A program made the translations under genes and the position numbers. From contig JBBQBB010000005.1 in NCBI GenBank assembly GCA_038317095.1, forward strand, positions 1 to 64,000: a DNA stretch of 64,000 bases, read 5' to 3'. Every line of letters begins with the position of its first letter. The stretch's first letter is position 1. This document shows positions 51,371 through 60,300 of this stretch, piece after piece. Under the pieces are notes generated by a model. That model did no database searches and had not been told where the DNA came from. It worked only from the letters and a program-made list of their open reading frames with translations. The DNA is from JAGXTF01 sp038317095. GTDB lineage: Bacteria > Bacteroidota > Bacteroidia > NS11-12g > UBA955.

Positions 51371-53011
51371 TCAAAATGATGCGGATATTCCACCCAGTAC
51401 ACAAAGTCTATAACTGGTGTATCCATACCAAACTTGGTACTTTTGGTTGATTAAATTAGAGCCTTGAACCCAAATGCGAATGATGTTTTTAATTTTAAAA
51501 TCAATCCGTGCATTCAAATCTGCGAATCCTTTCATTTCCAAGACTGCGCTGCTATTTTCTATTTTGCTATATCTTTTACCCATGCCGTCTACACCTACTT
51601 GAAAAATCCATTGGTTGTTTAACAAATATTGCAAGTTCACCGCATAATTGGCTGCAGGCAAATGCCATGCTTTTGACTCAGTTGCTGGGGTATATTGGTT
51701 TACTTTTCCAAAAGCACCCACCCTTAATTTTTCACCGATGCTAAAGCGTACATCCCCCGAAAAATAAAGAATATTCACGTCATCGTAAGTTACACGAAGT
51801 GCGCCGATAGAATCTGAGGCGCCAATGATCAATGGCATATTGGCCACCGAGCTACCTCCAAATTCAACACCGAATTGTGAATTTTCTGTGATTCTACCTT
51901 TCAAACCTGCATATCCTTTCAATTGGGTATATGTATTTAATACGCGAATGGTATCTAAGGTAAATGGCACTTGCTCACTAAATCTACGCAGTGAATTCCG
52001 ATTCAGTCCGCCATCAAGCCCGCCGTATACCTTCATTTTCAAACCTTCTAGCTTTTTCTCACCGTATAAATAGGGATTGAAATAGAAAACAGGTTTTAAA
52101 GTATCTTTAAACGCCCAAGTAAGGTTCAATCCTGCATTGCCTTCCACACCATTTTCTTTGTTTACATATTTAACCCGAGGATTAAGATCTATAAACCATT
52201 GTTTGGTGGGGGTAAAGTTTTGGCGGTACTGCATATTGGAAACAGAAAAGGTTCCACTGGTGCTCAGTTTTTGGAAAACAAAATCCCACCCGCCTTGCAA
52301 TCCAAATTCAGTTTCACTTTGGTTTAAGTTGTTGTAAAAATTATTGAACATAAAGCCCACTTTAAATCCTGGTTTACGTGCCAATGCTTTTAAATCGTAT
52401 AACAAATTGAAACCCATATTTTGCCCAACTTTCTTCAAATTTTTAATGGCAGGTTTTTCATAGTTGCTGTCGATGGCGAAAAACTTATTCATGTCGCGCA
52501 AGTAATTGAACCGCATTTCTAAGCTACTGCGTTTGTAAAACCTAGCACCTGCCAAGAAAGCTTTGGTGGTAGAAAAATCGCGCAAAGAATTATCTTGGTC
52601 GGCACTTAGATGCTGCACAGCCAAATTGTAGGCCCACTGCTTGTTGGCGCGGTTTGCTAGGTATCCTTCCAACAATTTGTGGGCGTACATTCCTCCGCCA
52701 ATTCGCACATAATTGGGATTGTATGAAGTGTCCAAACCTGGTTCGAAATGACCCACAGGAGGTAAAATACGCGTAATTTTGCGGGTATTCCACTGAAAAT
52801 TAAAAGGATTGTAGGTTGTGCCAATGGCTTGGTTTGAATTTTGCGGGATAATTGGATCCAAAAGCAGTTTAGATGCAGGGATCAATTTGGGTTTAAAGGG
52901 ATTTTCCAAGGGATTGGAATTGCCATTAAAGCCACCAGTTTTAGGCTGTGCCAAAGCAGAAATTGTGCATGCAATGCTAAATATTGAGAGTATGGCGGTT
53001 TGAAATCGCAT
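51371..53011 (-). CDS. Outer-membrane beta-barrel protein (TonB-receptor-barrel-like, no plug)
   Basis: 546 residues from ATG 53011 (MRFQTAILSIFSIACTISALAQ, signal peptide); an 11-residue extension to 53044 is rejected since a -7 element lies in it. After an N-terminal Asn/Pro-rich part the protein shows alternating hydrophobic/aromatic strands and turns to the C-terminus (VWYGYTSYRLCVLGGISASF), including FKIKNIIRIWVQGSNLINQKYQVWYGY, which is typical of TonB-receptor barrels. No plug domain is seen. It heads the minus-strand cluster with the HU-SPOR, TonB-like and folC genes. Role unknown, probably structural or transport. Confidence 0.8.
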   Translation of the reverse strand: MRFQTAILSIFSIACTISALAQPKTGGFNGNSNPLENPFKPKLIPASKLLLDPIIPQNSNQAIGTTYNPFNFQWNTRKITRILPPVGHFEPGLDTSYNPNYVRIGGGMYAHKLLEGYLANRANKQWAYNLAVQHLSADQDNSLRDFSTTKAFLAGARFYKRSSLEMRFNYLRDMNKFFAIDSNYEKPAIKNLKKVGQNMGFNLLYDLKALARKPGFKVGFMFNNFYNNLNQSETEFGLQGGWDFVFQKLSTSGTFSVSNMQYRQNFTPTKQWFIDLNPRVKYVNKENGVEGNAGLNLTWAFKDTLKPVFYFNPYLYGEKKLEGLKMKVYGGLDGGLNRNSLRRFSEQVPFTLDTIRVLNTYTQLKGYAGLKGRITENSQFGVEFGGSSVANMPLIIGASDSIGALRVTYDDVNILYFSGDVRFSIGEKLRVGAFGKVNQYTPATESKAWHLPAANYAVNLQYLLNNQWIFQVGVDGMGKRYSKIENSSAVLEMKGFADLNARIDFKIKNIIRIWVQGSNLINQKYQVWYGYTSYRLCVLGGISASF

Positions 53012-53018
53012 TTTGTTG

Positions 53019-53026
53019 CAAATATA
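53019..53026 (-). promoter_or_regulatory. -7 promoter element (TATATTTG) of the outer-membrane protein gene
   Basis: On the minus strand TATATTTG ends 7 bases before the ATG at 53011, which decides that start. Confidence 0.5.
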
Positions 53027-53273
53027 CGAGAGACTGCTATTCAATGGTCGTTAAACCGACTCAAATAGAATAAGAGTTATCCCTTAGTTTTTAACGCTTG
53101 CGGGTCAAGAAATATTCTGTTTTTAGCGTGACTGTAGATAATTTCAAAGAATAATGGGTTTATTTTAAATCTAGGCGATTGTATAAGTGTAATAAATACA
53201 GCATGTTGCGTTGGTTATTGACTTGTAAATAGGACACAAAGTAATTCAACATTTTTTTTTGCTTTGAGTATAG

Positions 53274-53301
53274 TTGAATCCGAAATATTTTGTTATCTTT
53301 G
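53274..53301 (+). promoter_or_regulatory. Promoter of rplU-rpmA (TTG, 17 bases, TATCTTTG)
   Basis: TTG at 53274-53276 and TATCTTTG at 53294-53301 fit the Bacteroidota -33/-7 pair with a 17-base spacer; the ATG is at 53320. The clearest promoter in the window. The 308-base gap that holds it also carries the divergent promoter at 53019 and nothing else I recognise. Confidence 0.7.
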
Positions 53302-53319
53302 CAGCCCAATTTTAAAGAG

Positions 53320-53631
53320 ATGTACGCCATTGTAGAAATAGCCGGAAGACAATATAGAGTGGAGGAAAACCAACCGCTAATCGTGAATAGGCTTCAGGCA
53401 ACCGAAGGTGAGAAGGTAGAATTCAATTCTGTTTTGCTTATCAGCGATAAAGGAAATACCACTGTTGGAGCTCCGACAGTAAAAGGTGCAACTGTAACCG
53501 CGACGGTTGAAGAACACGGAAAAGGTAAAAAAGTAATCGTTTTCAAAAAGAAACGCCGCAAGGGTTATCAAAAACAAAACGGTCACCGTGATTATTTAAC
53601 CCGTTTAAAAATCGAAAGTATTAAAGCATAA
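53320..53631 (+). CDS. rplU: 50S ribosomal protein L21 (bL21)
   Basis: 103-residue ribosomal protein that binds 23S rRNA near L20. Seen: MYAIVEIAGRQYRVEENQ, VLLISDKGNTTVGAPTVKGATVTATV, KVIVFKKKRRKGYQKQNGHRDYLTRLKI. Start at ATG 53320 follows a strong promoter by 18 bases; a ten-residue upstream in-frame extension is rejected. It is followed after 17 bases by rpmA, the universal gene pair. Confidence 0.97.
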   Translation: MYAIVEIAGRQYRVEENQPLIVNRLQATEGEKVEFNSVLLISDKGNTTVGAPTVKGATVTATVEEHGKGKKVIVFKKKRRKGYQKQNGHRDYLTRLKIESIKA

Positions 53632-53648
53632 TTCAGTAAGATAAAACT

Positions 53649-53909
53649 ATGGCACATAAAAAAGGAGCAGGTAGTTCCAAAAACGGACGGGAGTCGCATA
53701 GCAAACGCCTAGGCGTTAAGGTTTTCGGTGGTCAAGTTGTTAGAGCTGGTGGCATTATTGTTCGCCAACGCGGCACAGTTCACCATCCAGATATCAATGT
53801 AGGTTGCGGTAAAGATCATACCCTATTTGCCTTGGCTGATGGAGTCGTTAAATTTCGCAAAGCACGCAGCGGTCGCAGTTTCGTTTCAGTTGTTCAGGCT
53901 GAGGCTTAA
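53649..53909 (+). CDS. rpmA: 50S ribosomal protein L27 (bL27)
   Basis: 86-residue ribosomal protein. The N-terminus MAHKKGAGSSKNGRESHSKRLGVK is canonical; it lacks the cleavable N-terminal extension found in Firmicutes. Also seen: VFGGQVVRAGGIIVRQRGTVHHPDINVGCGKDHTLFALADG. It shares the rplU message, and a strong terminator follows 27 bases after the stop. Confidence 0.98.
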   Translation: MAHKKGAGSSKNGRESHSKRLGVKVFGGQVVRAGGIIVRQRGTVHHPDINVGCGKDHTLFALADGVVKFRKARSGRSFVSVVQAEA

Positions 53910-53936
53910 TTACAAGCGTTCATAAAAATATTTGAT

Positions 53937-53960
53937 AAGGGGCGTTTGCCCCTTTTTTTT
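53937..53960 (+). terminator. Rho-independent terminator of rplU-rpmA
   Basis: Stem AAGGGGC / GCCCCTT with a GTTT loop, then a run of T to 53960. The next gene starts 10 bases later. Confidence 0.9.
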
Positions 53961-53970
53961 TAAACCAACA

Positions 53971-54495
53971 ATGAGCCAAAACATGAAAGTAACTAAAACT
54001 CCCAAAGAAAGTTTGGTGGTGATGAATGAGATTGTATTGCCAAATGATACCAATACGCTTAACAACCTTATGGGAGGTCGTTTGTTGCATTGGATGGATA
54101 TTTGCGCCGCTATTGCTGGCCAGCGCCATAGCAATCAAATTGTAGTGACTGCAAGCGTAGATAGTGTTTCATTTAAAGAGCCCATTCGATTGGGCGATGT
54201 GGTAACATTGAATGCTTGGGTAACCCGTGCTTTCAATTCTTCCATGGAAATATTTATTGAAGTATATTGTGAAAATATCCCCAGGGGCGAAAAATACAAG
54301 TGCAATGAAGCGTTTTATACATTTGTGGCATTAGATAGCAGACAAAAACCAGTGGAGATTCCAGAAATTTCGCCAGAAACGGAGGACGAGAAAGCAAAAT
54401 ACGATGGAGCCTTACGCCGCCGTCAAATACGGTTAATTTTGGCTGGTAAAATGAAACCTGAAGATGCCAAAGAGTTGAAGGATTTGTTTGTTTAA
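53971..54495 (+). CDS. Acyl-CoA thioesterase (hotdog fold)
   Basis: 174-residue hotdog-fold thioesterase of the YciA/BFIT-like group. Motifs: MNEIVLPNDTNTLNNLMGGRLLHWMDICAAIAGQRHS with the central-helix active-site residues, VVTASVDSVSFKEPIRLGDVVTLNAWVTRAFNSSMEIFIEV, and a C-terminal tail rich in charged residues. Substrate chain length is unknown. Start at ATG 53971 (MSQNMKV), just after the rpmA terminator; an upstream frame would run through the hairpin. Confidence 0.9.
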   Translation: MSQNMKVTKTPKESLVVMNEIVLPNDTNTLNNLMGGRLLHWMDICAAIAGQRHSNQIVVTASVDSVSFKEPIRLGDVVTLNAWVTRAFNSSMEIFIEVYCENIPRGEKYKCNEAFYTFVALDSRQKPVEIPEISPETEDEKAKYDGALRRRQIRLILAGKMKPEDAKELKDLFV

Positions 54496-54512
54496 ATAAA
54501 TTGTATACCATA

Positions 54513-54540
54513 AAAAAGGCGACCCATGGGCCGCCTTTTT
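54513..54540. terminator. Bidirectional terminator between convergent genes
   Basis: AAAAAGGCGACCC / GGGCCGCCTTTTT, a 13-bp stem with one mismatch and a 2-base loop, flanked by A and T runs on both sides. It serves the thioesterase gene (plus) and the Pmp3-like gene (minus). Confidence 0.88.
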
Positions 54541-54558
54541 GTTAAAAGGAATTCTGTA

Positions 54559-55092
54559 TTAAATGTTGCCCATAATTACCAAAATGGCATAAATAAAGCC
54601 AGGCAACCAAAACAACAATGTCAACAATAGGGCAATCCAAAAATGGGAAGTAATACCTCCTTCAAAAAGCGCTACACCTAAAAATGGGATAAAGAAAGCA
54701 ATGACTATGTAAAGCAATGTATTGCCATCTTTCGATTTTTGCGCAGCTTTTATCAATTTCTTTTGTAAAAAATGCTTACCGGCTTTTTTAACCATGCCCG
54801 TAGCGGTCGCATTTTTTTGTGCCATTGGAGCAGCAACCGCGGTTGCAGCGGCATTTTGGTTGGGTGTTGAAGGAGCAGCAACAGTTTCCGTTGGAATTGT
54901 TGGCGCATTTGTTTCAGCTAGAGTAGTTTCTGTAGCAGGAATTGCTTCTGTTTTTGGGGTAACAACCGCAACTTTAGGTTCTGACCAACCTCCGCCGAAA
55001 CTGCGCGTACTGTATTTTTTATTCGTGGAACACGCAAAAAATGCAGTTGAAACCATTGCCAAGGCAATGAAGTGTAAGATACTTTTTTTCAT
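54559..55092 (-). CDS. Lipoprotein-anchored YqaE/Pmp3-like membrane protein
   Basis: 177 residues from ATG 55092 (MKKSILHFIALAMVSTAFFACS), a lipoprotein signal with lipobox Cys21. An Ala/Thr/Pro-rich linker (~40-110) follows, then a C-terminal two-helix Pmp3/YqaE domain (~125-177; LYIVIAFFIPFLGVALFEGG, WIALLLTLLFWLPGFIYAILVI). Pmp3 proteins are normally only ~50 residues and affect membrane potential or stress tolerance; here the domain is fused to a lipidated N-terminus. It lies 87 bases downstream of the small ECF partner gene. Confidence 0.85.
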   Translation of the reverse strand: MKKSILHFIALAMVSTAFFACSTNKKYSTRSFGGGWSEPKVAVVTPKTEAIPATETTLAETNAPTIPTETVAAPSTPNQNAAATAVAAPMAQKNATATGMVKKAGKHFLQKKLIKAAQKSKDGNTLLYIVIAFFIPFLGVALFEGGITSHFWIALLLTLLFWLPGFIYAILVIMGNI

Positions 55093-55179
55093 AAATTTTA
55101 TAGTTTTTAGACAGGTGCAAGATATATAAAAAAACAACCCCTGCAATAGCAAGGGTTATAAAAGTTTTTCCCGTTTGGT

Positions 55180-55413
55180 TTAAACAGCTTCTGTATGGCT
55201 ATCATGCGAATATTCGCTGATGATGGCTACACTTGTGGGGTTGGGTTCTTCTGCGAAATTACCGAGCATTCGCTTTACCTCCATTGTTTGATTGTAATAA
55301 TGCAACAAGTCGGGGTTTCTTACCAAAGCCTCTTTTACAAGGATTTCTCTGGCAGCGTCTGTTTCACCGTAAACGTACTGAAGAATAGTGTTGTGAGTAA
55401 CAATTTCGTTCAT
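55180..55413 (-). CDS. Small protein downstream of the ECF sigma factor
   Basis: 77-residue, acidic, mostly helical protein (EIVTHNTILQYVYGETDAAREILVKEALVRNPDLLHYYNQTMEVKRMLG) with no membrane segment and no zinc motif (no HxxxCxxC). It lies 44 bases after the sigma gene on the same strand. Position suggests a regulator of the sigma factor, but it lacks classical anti-sigma marks. I know similar small genes next to sigma genes in Bacteroidota but no proven function. Confidence 0.65.
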   Translation of the reverse strand: MNEIVTHNTILQYVYGETDAAREILVKEALVRNPDLLHYYNQTMEVKRMLGNFAEEPNPTSVAIISEYSHDSHTEAV

Positions 55414-55457
55414 AGGCTGAATTTATTTTCAATCTATATAACGTAGATATTGTTACT

Positions 55458-56039
55458 TTATTTTACTTGTACAAGATTTTTTTTGATCATACGCCTCAAA
55501 TTAAGCAAGGCATAATGCATGCGCCCAATGCAGGTGTTGATGTTCGAGTCTGTCATTTCTGCTATTTCTTTGAAACTTAAATCTGCATAATGACGCAAAA
55601 CCAACACTTCTTTTTGTTCATCTGGCAACTGATTGATAAGGTTGCGCAAACTTTGGTTCTGTTCTTTTAGAACCATACTTTTTTCGCAACTGTCTTCTAC
55701 CACTTGAATATAATCAAAAATGTTGTTTCCTTCAGTGTCGGATATCATAGGAATTCTGCTTTTTTGGCGAATGCAATCAATAGACAAATTCCTAGCGATA
55801 CGCAAAGCCCAAGGTAGAAACTTATCTTGATCCCGGTATTTTCCGCCGCGCAAGCAGTGAATGATTTTAATAAATGTCTCTTGAAAAATATCTTCCGCTA
55901 AATAACGGTCATTCACAAGTAAATAAATACTAGAGAAAATGCGACTTTTATGACGCTTAATCAATGTTTCTAGGGCACTTTCATTGCCCTCCATGTAAAC
56001 TTTCAGCAATACGCCGTCTGCGATGATTTCTTTTTGCAT
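55458..56039 (-). CDS. ECF-type RNA polymerase sigma-70 factor
   Basis: 193-residue sigma factor with region 2 (~22-90; DRYLAEDIFQETFIKIIHCL, FLPWALRIARNLSIDCIRQKSR) and region 4 (~130-185; LPDEQKEVLVLRHYADLSFKEIAEMTDSNINTCIGRMHYALLNLRRMI). No C-terminal extension. No transmembrane anti-sigma gene is adjacent; a 77-residue soluble protein follows instead. The region upstream (56040-56234) carries no clear TAnnTTTG element, so it may be self-dependent on another promoter type. RseP at 33.3 kb could in principle act on a distant anti-sigma. Confidence 0.95.
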   Translation of the reverse strand: MQKEIIADGVLLKVYMEGNESALETLIKRHKSRIFSSIYLLVNDRYLAEDIFQETFIKIIHCLRGGKYRDQDKFLPWALRIARNLSIDCIRQKSRIPMISDTEGNNIFDYIQVVEDSCEKSMVLKEQNQSLRNLINQLPDEQKEVLVLRHYADLSFKEIAEMTDSNINTCIGRMHYALLNLRRMIKKNLVQVK

Positions 56040-56234
56040 AAATTACCCCCTTGTTTTTTTAGGTTAGTAGGAAAACCAGGTGTTTTCTTTGGTAAAGTTT
56101 ATGCTATAGGCGTAGTTTTTGTTGGATTGTGAAATCGCAAGTAAGGGTTTTAAACTATAGAATGCAAATATTTGTCGAAAAAAAAGTGAATTATTTTTTA
56201 AAAAAGGATATAACTTATTGATATACAATGAAAA

Positions 56235-57164
56235 TTATTTTTTCCGATTTGCCTCGCCATTCAAATATTCTTTGGCAGTCATTCGTTTTTTCCCTTTGGG
56301 TTGCACTTCAACCAGTTCTAAAGCGCCATGTGCAAATCCCCAAAATACCTTTTTTTGGGTGAAATCTAAGGAAATCATTCCTGGTTTTGAATTTTGATTG
56401 TCTAATTCTGCAATGTTGGCTGCATACACTTTCATACTTTCATCGGGCAGCCAAGCCCCCGGGAAAGGAGATAAGCCTCTGATTTTATTGAATGCCTCTT
56501 CACAACTTAATAGATTGTCTAGCCTACAAAACTCAGGGTGGATTTTGGGTGCACTTTTTAAATTGGATTGCATGCTTTGGGGCTTTTCTGGCCAATTCCC
56601 TTTTTCTACCAATTCTAAAGTGCTTAAAACCAAATTTGCACCGGTGGTCATTAGTTTGTCGTGCAGCGTGCCCGCATTGTCAGTGGGTAAAATGGCCACC
56701 TTTTGTTGGAGCACTATGTCACCCGTATCTATTTCATGCTTTAGAAAAAAGGTAGTTACGCCCGTTTCAGTTTCTCCATTGATGATGGCATGGTTTATGG
56801 GTGCTGCACCTCTATATTGGGGAAGGAGAGAAGCGTGCAAATTAAAAGTACCCAGCGCAGGCAAGCTCCAAATGGTTTGCGGCAACATTCTAAAGGCAAT
56901 CACTATGCCCAAATCGGGTTTCAATAGTTGCAATGCTTCTAAAAAATGCGGGTCTTTTAGATTGGTGGGTTGTAAAATGGGCAATTCAAGCCTTAGTGCC
57001 GATTCTTTAACATCGCTTTGGTGCAATTGCATGCCTCGCCCAGCAGGCTTATCGGGTGCAGTTACTACAGCCACCACATTGTAGCCTGCACCAACAATTT
57101 TTTGTAAACTATGTGCTGCAAAACCGGGTGTTCCGAAAAATACGATCCGTAAATTTTTATGCAT
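56235..57164 (-). CDS. fmt: Methionyl-tRNA formyltransferase
   Basis: 309-residue enzyme that formylates initiator Met-tRNA. Motifs: IVFFGTPGFAAHSLQKI, VVTAPDKPAGRG, FNLHASLLPQYRGAAPINHAIINGETETGVTTFF (catalytic Asn and His), EIDTGDIVLQ (catalytic Asp), ALELVEVQPKGKKRM and YLNGEA at the C-terminus. Full length, starts at ATG 57164, and has a divergent spacer shared with the gliding-motility-type gene. Confidence 0.96.
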   Translation of the reverse strand: MHKNLRIVFFGTPGFAAHSLQKIVGAGYNVVAVVTAPDKPAGRGMQLHQSDVKESALRLELPILQPTNLKDPHFLEALQLLKPDLGIVIAFRMLPQTIWSLPALGTFNLHASLLPQYRGAAPINHAIINGETETGVTTFFLKHEIDTGDIVLQQKVAILPTDNAGTLHDKLMTTGANLVLSTLELVEKGNWPEKPQSMQSNLKSAPKIHPEFCRLDNLLSCEEAFNKIRGLSPFPGAWLPDESMKVYAANIAELDNQNSKPGMISLDFTQKKVFWGFAHGALELVEVQPKGKKRMTAKEYLNGEANRKK

Positions 57165-57307
57165 TTGGAAAAGTGCAAATTTGATGCATTCTGCCTTATT
57201 TTAGTCATATTGCACACAATATTGCAAAAAAAATTACCTTCATAGCAACATTTGGCCCTAAATTGCGTCTATATAACAAGGAATTGAACTTGCTTATTTA
57301 CTGCAAA

Positions 57308-60300
57308 TTGAAAGATTGGAAACAATTTTACCTTAAAAGCATGCTTTTGGGCTTGTCTTTCCTTGTGTTAAATTTTGCCTTTTCCCAAGTAAAATTCATT
57401 GAAAACAAAGGCCAGTGGTGCAACAAAGCCACTTACAAAGCAGCGCTAACCAACGGGGATTTGTGGCTTACCGACAGTGGCTTGCTATTTTCTTTGTGGG
57501 ATCCAAGCGCGGGTGAGACTTTGCATGATAAGGGACTGGCTAAATTTACCTTAAAGCAGCATGCTTTTTACCTGCATTTTAAAGGCGGTAATATGGCCAA
57601 TATTACTGCTGGAGGTGAAACTTCGGAAGAATATTACAATTATTTTTTGGAAAAAGATCCTTTAAAGTGGAAGGGCGGTTTGCATGCAAATACAGAGTTG
57701 TGGGTGCGAAATATATACGACGGTGTAGATTTGCAGATTTTTAGTTCCAATGGAAATTTGAAATACAACCTCATTTGCAATAAACCCGAAAACATTTCCC
57801 AAATTCGCTTACAATACATAGGGGTAGATTCTATAAACATCACCAACAACCATATTGAATTAAAAACATCGGTACAAGAATTTATAGAAGCAATGCCCTT
57901 GGTTTTAGGTACCAATAAGTTAGGCAACCAAGAAATTGCCACCAAGTATAAAATGTTCGATGACGGTATAGGGTTTGAAATCCCTAGTGGCGTGCAAAGC
58001 AGGTATACCCAAATTGTAATAGATCCGATATTGGTTTTTAGCACTTATAGCGGCTCCAAAGCTGACAATTTTGGTTGCACGGGTACTTACGATGACTTGG
58101 GTTTTAGCTATTCTGGAGGTACTGTTTTTGACTTTGGTTTTCCTGTAACCTTGGGCGCTTTTCAAACTTCGTTTAAGGGTGGGGTAGATGAAAATCTGAG
58201 TTATGGTGGTGGCAGAGATGTTGGTATTTTAAAATACACCCCAGATGGAAAATCATTGGTTTATTGCACCTATTTGGGCGGTTTTGGCAATGAACAACCG
58301 CATTCTATGGTTACCAATGCATTGCACGAATTACAGGTTGTAGGTTCTACCAGAAGCACCAATTTTCCGGTTTCAGCAACCGCTTTTGATAAAACGCAAA
58401 ATGGGGATTACGATTTTTTTATTACCCATTTTTCTGCTGATGGTAAATCCATTATTGGTTCTACCTATATAGGTGGTTCAGGCATGGATGCCAGCGGCGC
58501 AGACCGAGAGAACAATGGATTGGAATCTTACCCTTTGTTGTTCAATTATGCAGATGAATTTAGGGGTGAAATTTTATGCGATGCGAATAATATTTATGTG
58601 GGCGGAATCACCTATAGTTCTGATTTTCCTGGATTGAATACGCCATTGCCTCGCAATCAAGATGGGTGTGTTTTTTCCATGAGTGCAGATTTGTCAAAAT
58701 TAAATTGGTCAACCGTGATTGGTACTTCCAATTTTGATGCTATTTATGGAATTGCCTTAGGCAAATCGAACGATATTTATGCATCTGGTGGTACCAATAG
58801 CAACGATTTGGGCATTGCTTATCCAACATTTAAAAAGGCTTATGCTGGGGGCATTGCAGATGCTATGGCATTGCGATTGAATAGGAGTGATGGTTCCATT
58901 TTGCAATCTACTTATTTTGGAACAGCGGCCTACGAGCAAGCTTATTTTGTACAAACCGACAATTCTGGCAATCCCTATTTTTACGGTCAAACGGATGGGG
59001 TGTTTCCCATCGTGAATTCACCTTACAACCAACCTGGCAAAGGGCAGTTTATTGTGAGGTTTGATACTGCGCTTAGCAATTATACCCTTAGCACAACCTT
59101 TGGAGCAAATAACAATGGTCCCAATATTTCCCCGTCGGCATTTTTGGTCGATCGCTGCGAAAGGATTTTCGTTTCAGGTTGGGGAGGTGGCACAAACTCA
59201 CATGTGCGCGATGCATTTACAGGCAAAGCAAAAGCCCATTTTAACAGAGGATCTACTTACAATATGCAAGTAACTTCTGATGCCTTGCAAAAAACAACCG
59301 ATGGCAGCGATTTTTACATAGCTGTGTTTTCTAAAAATATGTATGCACTGTCGTATGCCACTTTTTTTGGTGGAATTGGCGCAGGTACCAAGAGTGCCGA
59401 TGAGCATGTAGATGGCGGTACCAGTAGGTTTGACAAAAAAGGCATTATCTATCAAGCCGTTTGCGCAGGTTGTGGTAAAAACGGACTTTTCCCTACCACA
59501 CCAGGCGCTTATAGCCGCACAAACAATAGTTTTAATTGCAACAATGCATTGTTTAAAATTGATTTTCAGAACTTAAATAAAAAGCCGTTTATGACGGATA
59601 CATTTATTAAAGTGGTTGCAACAGACAATATTGATTTTACCAAAATAGCCAAAGATCCAGATCCGTTTGACACCTTGCAATTGAAAGTATTTGTAATCAA
59701 TAAAGCTGGAATTCAATCACCCGATACGCCGATTTTTACATTGACCAAAGGCATAGGCAAAGCAAGCTTGCGCTTGGCATGGAATACAAAGTGCAACAGT
59801 TGGAGCACTGATACTGTGCAATATCGAATTATGATTTATGACAAGGGTTGTCCGAATGCCGATACGACGTGGGCCACTCTTAAAATACTGGTTACCGAAC
59901 CACCCAAAGCAGTGCCACCCGATGCCATTTGTGTAAGTTACGATAGAGCCATTGGCGAATTAAAAATTTCATGGCCTGCCAGCAACCAAGATGCAAGGTT
60001 TTTTTCACATTTTTTGTTAAAAAGAATAGACCCCTTAAATCAAGAAACTATGTTGTTACAAATTAACAATACGGCTGTGGGTTCATATATAGACGTTGCT
60101 GTCGTAAATCCAAGTACCAACAATTATTGCTATTGGTTAGAGGGTTACAATACTTGTGGAACTTTGGTAAAGGCTGCAATGCCATTTTGTACAGTGCAAG
60201 AATTAAACAACCCAATTACTGGTGTAAGGATGAAATTTGCTACGGTTGAAAACGACAAAAGGGTAAAAATTGAATGGGAAAAAAGCCAAGAACCTGATTT

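Noticed and set aside
56398..57084. Long plus-strand open frame of ~228 codons inside fmt
   Set aside because: Antisense shadow of fmt with biased Ser/Leu/Cys content typical of such frames.
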